The translations under genes were made by a program, and so were the position numbers. 64,000 nt of DNA from Bacteriovorax stolpii (GTDB lineage Bacteria; Bdellovibrionota; Bacteriovoracia; Bacteriovoracales; Bacteriovoracaceae). The stretch spans positions 124,001 through 188,000 of the forward strand of contig CAMCYI010000002.1 of the NCBI GenBank assembly GCA_945883845.1. The letters are read 5' to 3'. The stretch's first letter is position 1. The number at the start of each line of letters is the position of its first letter. Shown in pieces: positions 26,376-33,326 of this stretch. Under the pieces are notes generated by a model. The model worked only from the letters and a program-made list of their open reading frames with translations. It made no database searches and was not told where the DNA came from.

Positions 26376-27444
26376 TTTCACATCACTGAGCTTTGCTGCT
26401 GCTCCGGGAAATTATTATCAACTGAGGTCGAAAGTTCAGAGTACTTCTGCGAAGGCCATCCAGGCGTGGGTGAATGGTCTTGTGACTGAATCAGCTCCCT
26501 CTCGTATGATCGGTTTACCTGGTCACGAGAAAGCAAAATCATGGCTTCTTTCAACGATTTCAAAGCTCGATAAAAGACAGACTGGAAAATTGACGAGTGT
26601 TTCTTTTGAACCTGACACAGAAGAAGCCGCACGGTTCTATCAGAAAGACTTTGATGATAAAGTGGCAGGAAAAATTCCGACAAACAATCCCGATTATCAC
26701 CGCTATCTCACATTCACAAATTACATGAAGGCGAAGGCTGCCGAGCTTAAAATCCACAAAGGTGAAAACATCATCTGGGAAAAAGCGGGACTTAATCCGA
26801 ACAAAATTCTTGTTGTTACTGCTCACTACGATACCGTTTCTCAGGATCCTCAAAGTCTCATGATCAACGTGAAAGATCCGATGCCTGGAGCAAACTATAA
26901 CGCCAGTGGCGTGGCCGTTGCCCTTGGGATCATCAATTTATTGTCTGATATCGACCTGAATTATTCCGTCCAGGTAGTGTTTCTCGACTGGCAGGGGATC
27001 GGCTTCCTCGGGTCTTTCCATCACGCAAAAGACCTCCGAAAAAGCGGCAAGGAAATTATGGGAGTCGTGAATCTCGAGATGCTCGGTCAGGACACCAGCT
27101 TTTTTGATAAGAAAAAGATGATCGGAAACATGAGTGTCTACATCCGAAAAAATGCTGATGAAGAGAAGCTCGTAAAAAAAATGGAAATCGCAGGTGCTCA
27201 GATGACGTCGAAGATTGCTTTTGAAATGAAGGATATAGGTTTTGAGAATTCAGATAACATTCGCTATCAGGAAGAGAATATTCCGACACTGACGTACTCG
27301 CAGAACTGGGAAGAGGATTTCAACCCGAAGTTTTTCCAGACAAAACAGGATACTCCTGAGACCCTCAATCACGAAACTCTCTACAAGGCCTATCAGTTTA
27401 TTGGCGGGGGTGTGGCCGCGACTCTTCTGGATATTGTGAAATAA
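26344..27444 (+). CDS. secreted M28 peptidase-like protein, metal site apparently lost
   Basis: The product has 366 residues from the ATG at 26344, which gives a clean signal peptide (MLKWITLSIISFTSLSFAAA). The M28 zinc aminopeptidase framework is recognisable: ILVVTAHYDTV (H161 conserved), MPGANYNASGVA where the family has PGADDNASG (ligand Asp to N184), DWQGIGFLGS where the family has EEqGLlGS (catalytic and ligand Glu to Q217 and G218), NLEMLG for nLDM (E245) and NSDNIRY for SDH (His to N305). With only one ligand kept, it is probably not a peptidase; binding of peptides or proteins is possible. It overlaps the MnmA-like gene and ends 1 bp from a converging gene. Confidence 0.8.
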   Translation: MLKWITLSIISFTSLSFAAAPGNYYQLRSKVQSTSAKAIQAWVNGLVTESAPSRMIGLPGHEKAKSWLLSTISKLDKRQTGKLTSVSFEPDTEEAARFYQKDFDDKVAGKIPTNNPDYHRYLTFTNYMKAKAAELKIHKGENIIWEKAGLNPNKILVVTAHYDTVSQDPQSLMINVKDPMPGANYNASGVAVALGIINLLSDIDLNYSVQVVFLDWQGIGFLGSFHHAKDLRKSGKEIMGVVNLEMLGQDTSFFDKKKMIGNMSVYIRKNADEEKLVKKMEIAGAQMTSKIAFEMKDIGFENSDNIRYQEENIPTLTYSQNWEEDFNPKFFQTKQDTPETLNHETLYKAYQFIGGGVAATLLDIVK

Positions 27445-27445
27445 C

Positions 27446-27778
27446 TTACGGTTTCGAGCAGCCCTTCACGGTCTGGACACTGGTGTAGTTTTCCGCGAGA
27501 AGCATTTTCACGCAGGAGAAAACCTCGTCTGAATTGTCAGCTCTGTTACAAACTTTTGCGATTTCATCATTGGAGAGTTTTCCGATAAGGCTGACTTTGA
27601 TCAGATAAACACACTCGTTTACTTCTTTGGCATTTGTAGCACCCTGGCAGGCGATGACGGACTGATCTTTTGAAAAGCCCACACGCTTGAGACCCACGAC
27701 ACAGCTATACACGTCAGCAGCAGCGAAGGCCTGGCCAGTCAGCATTAAAACAGTAAGTACAGCGATTATCATTTTCAT
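27446..27778 (-). CDS. small secreted protein with three Cys-pair repeats
   Basis: The 110-residue product has a signal peptide (cleavage near AFA-AAD). The mature part appears to consist of three repeats of about 28-30 residues, each with two cysteines 18-20 apart: CVVGLKRVGFSKDQSVIAC, then ECVYLIKVSLIGKL...VC, then CVKMLLAENYTSVQTVKGC. This spacing suggests helix-turn-helix hairpins each held by a disulfide. I know no named family. It converges on the M28-like gene with one base between them and is divergent from mnmA. Confidence 0.75.
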   Translation of the reverse strand: MKMIIAVLTVLMLTGQAFAAADVYSCVVGLKRVGFSKDQSVIACQGATNAKEVNECVYLIKVSLIGKLSNDEIAKVCNRADNSDEVFSCVKMLLAENYTSVQTVKGCSKP

Positions 27779-27820
27779 AGGACTCCTAAGGTAGTCGAAA
27801 ATTAGAGGAAAAATTCCCGT

Positions 27821-27850
27821 TTGTCAGCGAATCAGTGGATTTTTTATAAT
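27821..27850 (+). promoter_or_regulatory. sigma-70-type promoter of mnmA
   Basis: TTGTCA (27821-27826) and a perfect TATAAT (27845-27850) are 18 bases apart. The expected start of transcription is about 13 bases before the mnmA ATG at 27870, giving a short leader. Confidence 0.75.
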
Positions 27851-27869
27851 CTTGCGCTATAAAGGGCCC

Positions 27870-29069
27870 ATGGACTTAAGCTTTAACCCTGAACTTCTCT
27901 CAGACTATGGGATTCCCCTCACCAGGGCCCAGTACGATCAGAACCGCCTCAAAACGGTGGTTGTAGGGATGTCTGGAGGCGTAGACTCATCTGTGGTCGC
28001 CCTCATCGTAAAGCTTCAGGGCTACCGCACGATCGGTCTCTTTATGAAAAACTGGGATGAAATCAATCCCGATGGATCGTGCTCCGCTGATGCTGACTAT
28101 CAAGACGTCATTAAAGTCTGCGAAAACCTCGACGTCCCGTACTATTCCGTTAACTTCGTCGAGGAATACCGAACTGCTGTTTTCGAAGAATTTCTCGATG
28201 ACTACCGCAATGGCTTTACTCCCAATCCGGATGTTCTCTGCAATCGTGAAATCAAATTCAAAGTATTCTTCGAGAAAGCAAGACTCCTGGGTGCGGACTA
28301 CCTCGCCACAGGACACTACTGCCAGCTTGATACTTCGGAAGGGGGCGCCCGTCTGAAAAAAGCCATCGACCAGAATAAAGATCAGACTTACTTTTTGTAC
28401 GCCGTGGAAAAAGAGGTTCTGAATCACGTGCTGTTTCCGATCGGCCATCTTCCGAAGCCGAAAGTTCGAGAACTCGCGACAAAATTTAATCTCGCCACAA
28501 GTGCAAAGAAAGACTCCACAGGAATTTGTTTTATCGGCGAGAGAAATTTTAAAAACTTTCTTTCTCAGTATATTCAGGGCGTGAAAGGTAACTTCGTATC
28601 AACCGAGGGAAAAGTTCTCGGTCAGCACGACGGAACTTGTTTCTATACACTGGGCCAGCGCAAAGGCATGGGCATCGGTGGACCCGGTGAAGCGTGGTTT
28701 GTCGTGGCAAAGAATCACGCCAGCAATGAAGTGATTCTCGCTCAGGGAGATGATCACACAGCTCTCTACGCCGACGGACTCACGGCCACAGAACTCAACT
28801 GGCTCATTCCCAATCCACCATCAACATTCCGTGCGAAAGCAAAAGTCCGCTATCGTCAGACAGAGCAGGATTGCTCCGTGACTCTTGAAGGTGAGCGCGT
28901 GAAAGTCATTTTTGATCAACCGCAGAGAGCGATGACGCCGAGACAATCGGTTGTATTTTATGTTGATGAAATTTGCGTCGGAGGTGGGATCATCGAAGAG
29001 ATTTCTCCCACCTACTTTGAGTTAAAAAAAGAAATTCCCCGTCATTCAACGGTTGAACAAACCATCTGA
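27870..29069 (+). CDS. mnmA: tRNA-specific 2-thiouridylase MnmA
   Basis: The product has 399 residues from the ATG at 27870 (AAGGG upstream); an in-frame TTG at 27852 has no site. It forms 2-thiouridine at position 34 of tRNAs for Lys, Glu and Gln, activating U34 with ATP and using sulfur relayed from cysteine desulfurase. Visible motifs are PP-loop VGMSGGVDSS (35-40), FMKNWDE, NPDVLCNREIKF (first catalytic Cys, C124), YLATGHY, STGICFIGERNF (second catalytic Cys, C220) and FYTLGQRKGMGIGG. Length is slightly above the usual 360-370 because of the N-terminal 30 residues. Its end overlaps the converging gene by 28 bp. Confidence 0.95.
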   Translation: MDLSFNPELLSDYGIPLTRAQYDQNRLKTVVVGMSGGVDSSVVALIVKLQGYRTIGLFMKNWDEINPDGSCSADADYQDVIKVCENLDVPYYSVNFVEEYRTAVFEEFLDDYRNGFTPNPDVLCNREIKFKVFFEKARLLGADYLATGHYCQLDTSEGGARLKKAIDQNKDQTYFLYAVEKEVLNHVLFPIGHLPKPKVRELATKFNLATSAKKDSTGICFIGERNFKNFLSQYIQGVKGNFVSTEGKVLGQHDGTCFYTLGQRKGMGIGGPGEAWFVVAKNHASNEVILAQGDDHTALYADGLTATELNWLIPNPPSTFRAKAKVRYRQTEQDCSVTLEGERVKVIFDQPQRAMTPRQSVVFYVDEICVGGGIIEEISPTYFELKKEIPRHSTVEQTI

Positions 29070-29485
29070 TATTCTTTTTTCTTCCATGTCAAAGAGACTG
29101 TTGGTTGCGGTATGACGATCGACTGGAAGCGTGCAGTCTTCACGAAATTTCCGAAGAGAGAGCCAGGAGAGTAGCGGTTTCCGAGATCGTCCTTACGGGC
29201 AATCGCCTTCACCTTGAATTGAACAGCACCGACATTTCCTGATGGAGTCAGATCCTTGAATGTCACCTTGAAAGCTCCAGGATAAATTTCCGTACAAATC
29301 CATTCATTGTTCTCACGCCCGCAAGTATTAGCGTCGTCCCAGATGATGGATCCTCCTGCGGGATTCATGTGATTCTTCATTCTGACAGTGACCGCGAGAT
29401 TCGCATCGAAGCGGGTCGTGCAGGTCACATCAGCAAATAGAGAAAAAGAAAAAATCGTGAGTGAGAGAGCGATGAGAGTTTTCAT
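29042..29485 (-). CDS. small secreted protein of unknown function
   Basis: The product has 147 residues from the ATG at 29485, which gives a proper signal peptide (MKTLIALSLTIFSFSLFA); an in-frame start at 29530 would add 15 residues before it. The mature protein is beta-rich with four cysteines (VTCTT, NTCGREN, WICTEI, MVCSTVE), probably two disulfides. No family recognised. It overlaps the 3' end of mnmA by 28 bp tail to tail. Confidence 0.7.
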   Translation of the reverse strand: MKTLIALSLTIFSFSLFADVTCTTRFDANLAVTVRMKNHMNPAGGSIIWDDANTCGRENNEWICTEIYPGAFKVTFKDLTPSGNVGAVQFKVKAIARKDDLGNRYSPGSLFGNFVKTARFQSIVIPQPTVSLTWKKKEYQMVCSTVE

Positions 29486-29549
29486 TTTGGCCCCTTTGGT
29501 AAGGGCAAGATGTCTCAGCAAAGGGATCATGGAAAGGGAAAGCGCGAAA

Positions 29550-29771
29550 TTACCAGAGTTCCTTGCGATTCAGATCGATAGTTTTAGGCTTTTCTTGTTT
29601 TTTGCCTTTCTCCTCAAAACCCTGACAGTCACCAAGGCCCGCAGTCTGGATCACATTTGACGGCTGATCCTTGCATTGGATACCAAAACGACGACATCCG
29701 TTCGGTGTTTTTGGGTCCCAAGTAATGTAAAAATGCCGACATTGCGAGCAGTTAGGTTTACTCATCCCCAT
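29550..29771 (-). CDS. small Cys-rich protein, putative metal-binding
   Basis: A 73-residue cytoplasmic protein with the pattern CSQCRHFYITWDPKTPNGCR, then FGIQCKD and GDCQGF. It resembles a small conserved family of proteins in Proteobacteria with C-x2-C-x3-(Y/F)-x2-WD-x4-P-x-GC and Cys near the C-terminus, probably binding zinc or iron. The function is not known to me. Either ATG, at 29771 or 29765, could start it. The basic C-terminal tail (EEKGKKQEKPKTIDLNRKE) lies outside the conserved part. Confidence 0.7.
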   Translation of the reverse strand: MGMSKPNCSQCRHFYITWDPKTPNGCRRFGIQCKDQPSNVIQTAGLGDCQGFEEKGKKQEKPKTIDLNRKELW

Positions 29772-30016
29772 ATTCTATATTTTCTGTTTGGAGGGTCCAG
29801 TAGGTAAGTTTTGACCTATGTCGCCACCCGCAAATGTCCATATTCCGACAGACCTATAAGCTTTACATGTAGGGTCCAATTTCCCCCAACCGCTGCTTGA
29901 AATGGTTTTAAATAGCTTTATACAAAGCAACTGGTGCCAAAAAGACTCCGAAACGATGGCACATTGAATGCAACGAGTTGAGTGGACGTCCTGGGTATAG
30001 GACATAAAAGGTGAGT
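29772..30016. other. intergenic region without a gene
   Basis: About 245 bp between a minus-strand and a plus-strand gene. It contains two copies of AGGGTCCA (near 29792 and 29872), two of GACCTAT, and the promoter candidate listed separately. No open frame with a ribosome site and no convincing RNA structure was seen. Confidence 0.5.
29897..29924 (+). promoter_or_regulatory. promoter candidate for the gene at 30017
   Basis: TTGAAA (29897-29902) and TATACA (29919-29924) are 16 bases apart, a good sigma-70-type pair. It would give a leader of about 85 bases to the ATG at 30017. Confidence 0.5.
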
Positions 30017-30310
30017 ATGAACGTTAGCGGTAAAAATGAAGTCGACATGAAGCCAGTAAATGTATTGGCGCTGTTTGAAGAGATTGTGATCCCTTCAACC
30101 ACCGGTTCAATCATCACTGAAGAAGATGATGCTGACTTTCTCGACCTCGAGGAAGAAACGATCCCTCTCGCTGTGAGAAAAGTCGCTTCTGCGACGCAAT
30201 TCCCTGATCAGTCACTGCACATCCTCGACGATCAACTGGCGAGCCTCAAAGAATCCTTGGCACGTATCAAGTTTTATTTAGGCGATATCGACGACTTATT
30301 GCCAAGATAG
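30017..30310 (+). CDS. small acidic hypothetical protein
   Basis: The product has 97 residues from the ATG at 30017 (GGTGAG just upstream); an in-frame GTG at 30011 is less likely. It is acidic, with EEDDADFLDLEEETIPLAV in the middle and a helical end (LDDQLASLKESLARIKFYL). No signal peptide or family. It lies just before the tRNA-Leu gene. Confidence 0.6.
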   Translation: MNVSGKNEVDMKPVNVLALFEEIVIPSTTGSIITEEDDADFLDLEEETIPLAVRKVASATQFPDQSLHILDDQLASLKESLARIKFYLGDIDDLLPR

Positions 30311-30375
30311 AACAAAATTTTCTAGACAACTTTTCTCAATTCCCATAAATTTGACCGCATACGAATCCATAATGC

Positions 30376-30461
30376 GCCCGGGTGGTGAAATGGCAGACAC
30401 ACTACCTTGAGGTGGTAGCACTGTAAAAAGTATGCTGGTTCAAGTCCAGTCCCGGGCACCA
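30376..30461 (+). tRNA. tRNA-Leu (anticodon GAG)
   Basis: The 86-base gene includes an encoded CCA end. The acceptor stem is GCCCGGG with CCCGGGC, then ACCA. The D arm holds GGTGAAATGGCAGAC, the anticodon stem-loop CTACC-TTGAGGT-GGTAG places GAG as anticodon, and a long variable arm (type II tRNA) precedes the T arm CTGG-TTCAAGT-CCAG. Layout and bases match bacterial tRNA-Leu(GAG), which reads CUC and CUU. A T-run (ATTTTTTCTC) follows directly and may end transcription. Confidence 0.97.
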
Positions 30462-30549
30462 TTTTTTCTCAAAAAATCTCGAAACAATCAGGCCTGTACT
30501 TTTCTGTTGATTGAGTTCGCCGTTGGTGAACGTTAGTCCAGTCGTGGAA

Positions 30550-31149
30550 TTATTTCTTTTCTTGCATGAACTCTATCAGAAGGAGAAAGTCTCCTCTATC
30601 TGCAGCTCTCAGTGCCTTAATATAAAGATCTCTTCTCGCCTTGGGAGTTGGACTCAAGGAACTCTTCCACGTCGATACTTTCTGTCCAAAACGTTTTTGA
30701 ACATACTCTGTGAAAATTCTGGTCGTGCGGCCATTACCGTTGGGGAAGGGATGGATGGTCACTAGACGGTGATGCATCTCCGCAGCGATTTCGTCCCAAT
30801 TCATTTTACCGCCATCGATCCACAAACGAACGTCATCAAAAAAATTTTTAAGTTGAGGGCCTACATCGTATGCTCTGTACTTTGATATATTCACTTCGAC
30901 GGTGCGAAATTTTCCAGCCCATTTCCAGACATCGCCAAAAAGTTTTTCATGCAACTTGCAGAGAAACTCCATGGAGAGAATATTCTCGTGATCTTGATGA
31001 TGAAGCCACTCGAGACCCTTCTGGATATTGGTGTCTTCGATTTCATCGAGCTCGCCCATGGTCGTCAAATGGGAGAATCGAATTCCCTTGATCTGATCGT
31101 GATCAAGAGGAGTGGAGCCATCCCGGGTTACAAAATTGTGCTCACTCAT
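30550..31149 (-). CDS. Fic family protein, 'mobile mystery protein B' type
   Basis: The 199-residue product carries the full Fic motif HPFPNGNGR (133-141), including the catalytic His and the phosphate-binding loop, so it should transfer AMP or a similar group to a protein target. The N-terminal part (LDHDQIKGIRFSHLTTMGEL, NIQKGLEWLHHQ) and DVWKWAGKFRTVEVN match the family named mobile mystery protein B, which is always found beside mobile mystery protein A. Here its ATG overlaps the stop of that gene by 1 base, as in many toxin-antitoxin pairs. A toxin role is inference; I do not see a convincing inhibitory (S/T)xxxE(G/N) motif. The gene ends 88 bp from tRNA-Leu. Confidence 0.88.
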   Translation of the reverse strand: MSEHNFVTRDGSTPLDHDQIKGIRFSHLTTMGELDEIEDTNIQKGLEWLHHQDHENILSMEFLCKLHEKLFGDVWKWAGKFRTVEVNISKYRAYDVGPQLKNFFDDVRLWIDGGKMNWDEIAAEMHHRLVTIHPFPNGNGRTTRIFTEYVQKRFGQKVSTWKSSLSPTPKARRDLYIKALRAADRGDFLLLIEFMQEKK

Positions 31150-31607
31150 TACTTATCCCAGAGATACTTTGAATAAATTCTCTCTTCGCTGAGTTCTTTG
31201 AGGCGCTCACTTTTATCCACAGTTACTTTCTGGTCTTCGAGCTCCATGTGAAGCTCCGTCTCTTTCATCAGTGCCAAGGTTTTTTTCGTCGCCTGATCCA
31301 TGATGATGTCTTCCAGTTTTTTTCTCGGCACAAAACTATAAACGAGGTCACATTCCATGGCGTCCGCGATCTCGCGAAGTTTATGCACGGTGATTCTTCC
31401 TTCTTGTTCGAGCTTGATGGAGCTACTGAGGGAAGACTGAGCGACTCCTACGCGCTTAGCAAGCTGAGAGAGACTCATGCCGAGGCCTTTGCGGACGTAA
31501 TCGATCCAGGTGGTAGGGCCTCTGGAGAGCTTTGAAAGGGGTCTTAAGTCTTCCAGTTTGCGGGAGACTTGTTTGGTGATGAGCTTTTGTTCTTGCGGAG
31601 TTTTCAT
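31149..31607 (-). CDS. HTH regulator, 'mobile mystery protein A' type
   Basis: A 152-residue protein with a central helix-turn-helix of the XRE type (GMSLSQLAKRVGVAQSSLSS), followed by EGRITVHKLREIADAMECDL and VYSFVPRKKLEDI, the signature of mobile mystery protein A. Residues 110-152 are charged and helical. It is probably the DNA-binding partner and autorepressor of the Fic gene downstream, with which it overlaps by one base. A perfect dyad lies 6 bases upstream of its start. Confidence 0.88.
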   Translation of the reverse strand: MKTPQEQKLITKQVSRKLEDLRPLSKLSRGPTTWIDYVRKGLGMSLSQLAKRVGVAQSSLSSSIKLEQEGRITVHKLREIADAMECDLVYSFVPRKKLEDIIMDQATKKTLALMKETELHMELEDQKVTVDKSERLKELSEERIYSKYLWDK

Positions 31608-31612
31608 GAAGA

Positions 31613-31636
31613 TATTATCGGATATCTTCGATAATA
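31613..31636 (-). promoter_or_regulatory. operator-like dyad upstream of the HTH/Fic pair
   Basis: TATTATCG (31613-31620) and CGATAATA (31629-31636) form a perfect 8-bp inverted repeat with an 8-base spacer, just before the HTH gene's start. The DNA from 31637 to about 31700 is very AT-rich, with a 10-bp palindrome GTATATATAC at 31653-31662 and several possible -10 elements. Binding by the HTH protein for autoregulation is likely. Confidence 0.65.
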
Positions 31637-31721
31637 ATAAAGGTAAAATATAGTATATATACGATATTTTTATAGGGATATATAGATTATAATCGATTAA
31701 ATGCCCTAAGCGTATGAAATT

Positions 31722-32414
31722 TCAAAGATCCAACAACTTAAGTACACCCGTTGCCCAGAGCTGCCCGTCGGCAAAAGAGTGATGAAGTCCATCGTTAGGT
31801 TCTCGGGCGATCACTAGCGTACGGCTATCTATCAGGCGACATTTATCCGCAAGAAGCTTTCCCAGAGAACGATATAACTGATCAACGGCGGCGTTTGATT
31901 TGCGATAGTTCGTGCCCTCGACATGGTAAGTGGGCCCGATCCAGGTGCACTGCTCGGATGTCATCGCCGGGAGCTTCGCAAAAAATGCATTGATGTTTAC
32001 GTTAAGCATCGACTGACTGAAATTTGCCTCACGTTTTCCGTTGTTCTGTTTCCAGTCAAACATGTTGTCACCGAGATTCACGATCACCTGCGAGTGCTTT
32101 GCAGGTGCGTAGACTTTGGCAAGAGCAGGGAAGTTTGCTTCCACTGAATAAGTAAATTTTCCGTCGACGATAGATGTATATCCGCAAGTTGTGGAGTCAC
32201 CACGGGCCCAGTCTTCTGCACTTGATCCGCAGGCCGCATAAAAATTGACCTGATGTCCTTGGGCCACCAGAGCATCATAGAAGACGTTACCAAAACGGCG
32301 CTTGTCTTCTTCAATTGTGAGTGAGCGGACCACCGAATGTGAGTCGCCGATATAAAGAACAGCAGCATGAAGAACTGATGAGAACAAGAAGATGAAAGAG
32401 ATAAAGATTTTCAT
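31722..32414 (-). CDS. secreted SGNH/GDSL-type hydrolase
   Basis: A 230-residue protein with a signal peptide (MKIFISFIFLFSSVLHA). Block I is VLYIGDSHSVVRS, with the nucleophile Ser in GDSHS; the block II Gly may be in AACGSS; block III is VNLGDNMFDW, with GDN in place of GxND; block V is PNDGLHHSFAD with Asp and His. This order fits a periplasmic or secreted SGNH esterase/lipase, perhaps a carbohydrate or peptidoglycan O-acetyl esterase; the substrate cannot be told. Four cysteines probably form disulfides. It lies next to the HTH/Fic pair but points the same way with its own upstream region. Confidence 0.82.
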   Translation of the reverse strand: MKIFISFIFLFSSVLHAAVLYIGDSHSVVRSLTIEEDKRRFGNVFYDALVAQGHQVNFYAACGSSAEDWARGDSTTCGYTSIVDGKFTYSVEANFPALAKVYAPAKHSQVIVNLGDNMFDWKQNNGKREANFSQSMLNVNINAFFAKLPAMTSEQCTWIGPTYHVEGTNYRKSNAAVDQLYRSLGKLLADKCRLIDSRTLVIAREPNDGLHHSFADGQLWATGVLKLLDL

Positions 32415-32499
32415 TTTTTAACTCTAGAAAAACGACCAGCTCTTCGTCAAGTGCGGCATTTTCATTGATTTTATCTACTCAGTTGTGGGAAAGATAAGC

Positions 32500-32709
32500 A
32501 TGGCCGATCCACTTCACGGTAAAACTCTTGAATCCATCCTCACCGAGCTCGTAGACTTCTACGGCTGGGAACAACTCGGTACCATGGTCACTATTCGCTG
32601 CTTTACCCACGACCCCAGTATTAAGTCCAGCCTCGCATTCCTTCGGAAAACCGAGTGGGCCCGCAAAAAGGTCGAGAAACTCTACCTCTATATGAAAGAG
32701 CAGCAGTAA
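32500..32709 (+). CDS. VF530-type DNA-binding protein
   Basis: The product has 69 residues from the ATG at 32500; an in-frame GTG at 32485 would add five. It matches the VF530 (DUF2132) family: [40 protein letters not shown] and [13 protein letters not shown]. Proteins of this family are small, helical and reported to bind DNA without known specificity. It is transcribed alone between a divergent SGNH gene and a secreted-protein gene. Confidence 0.93.
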   Translation: MADPLHGKTLESILTELVDFYGWEQLGTMVTIRCFTHDPSIKSSLAFLRKTEWARKKVEKLYLYMKEQQ

Positions 32710-32789
32710 CTTACTTCCGGCTTGATCAAGTCAGGTATTAAGAATTTAAAATCAACTTCATTATTCCGTTAAGGTATTGAACTTCTACC

Positions 32790-33326
32790 ATGGATGGAAT
32801 TATGCGGATGTTATCAATTTATCTTTTACTCATGATGAGTGTGAGTGCTTTTGCCAAACATCAGGCAAAGAAAGTTAACAAAAGAAAACCTTCAAGTGTT
32901 GAGTACGACTGTACTGTGCAGTGGAAAACTCTGCGTGAAAAGCTTCCGGTGAAGAACATCACCTGGCGCGAAAGTACCAACGTGAACATTATGAAGGGTC
33001 TCGATGTCCAGTTCAAGTCCGATGAGCGTAAAGTGACTATCGTCGTGACTGAGAAGTCCCCGAAGAAACTTGAAAACGTCATTACATATTCTTTTACCTG
33101 CGACAACTCGATCAACTGTAAAGGTAAGTACGATTCAGTCCTGGATGGTGTGAAAGATAAAGGCCAGCTGCAGATTTCTCCTCAAGGCTCTCGCGGTGTC
33201 GGAAAACTCGATGGCCGCGAAATCTTCACTTATCACAATCAACCTGATGGATTCGAATACAACTACGTTGTTTACTACGACAGCAAAAAGCAACCGATGG
33301 GCCTTAAGGTGATGTGCCATGAATAA
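32790..33326 (+). CDS. secreted protein of unknown function
   Basis: The product has 178 residues with a signal peptide; the start is ATG at 32790 or ATG at 32802, the latter giving a tighter N-terminus (MRMLSIYLLLMMSVSAFA). The mature part is basic at first (KHQAKKVNKRKPSS), then beta-rich with four cysteines (DCTVQW, FTCDNSINCKGKY, VMCHE). No family recognised. It overlaps the start of the cytochrome gene by 8 bp, so the two are coupled and may work together in the periplasm. Confidence 0.7.
   Translation: MDGIMRMLSIYLLLMMSVSAFAKHQAKKVNKRKPSSVEYDCTVQWKTLREKLPVKNITWRESTNVNIMKGLDVQFKSDERKVTIVVTEKSPKKLENVITYSFTCDNSINCKGKYDSVLDGVKDKGQLQISPQGSRGVGKLDGREIFTYHNQPDGFEYNYVVYYDSKKQPMGLKVMCHE

Noticed and set aside
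29772..30010. AGGGTCCA and GACCTAT repeats as a regulatory or CRISPR-like array
   Set aside because: Only two copies of each, irregular spacing and no spacer pattern; chance is a good explanation.
30462..31720. Integrated element with a duplicated tRNA end
   Set aside because: No second copy of the tRNA-Leu 3' end and no integrase gene were found around the HTH/Fic pair.
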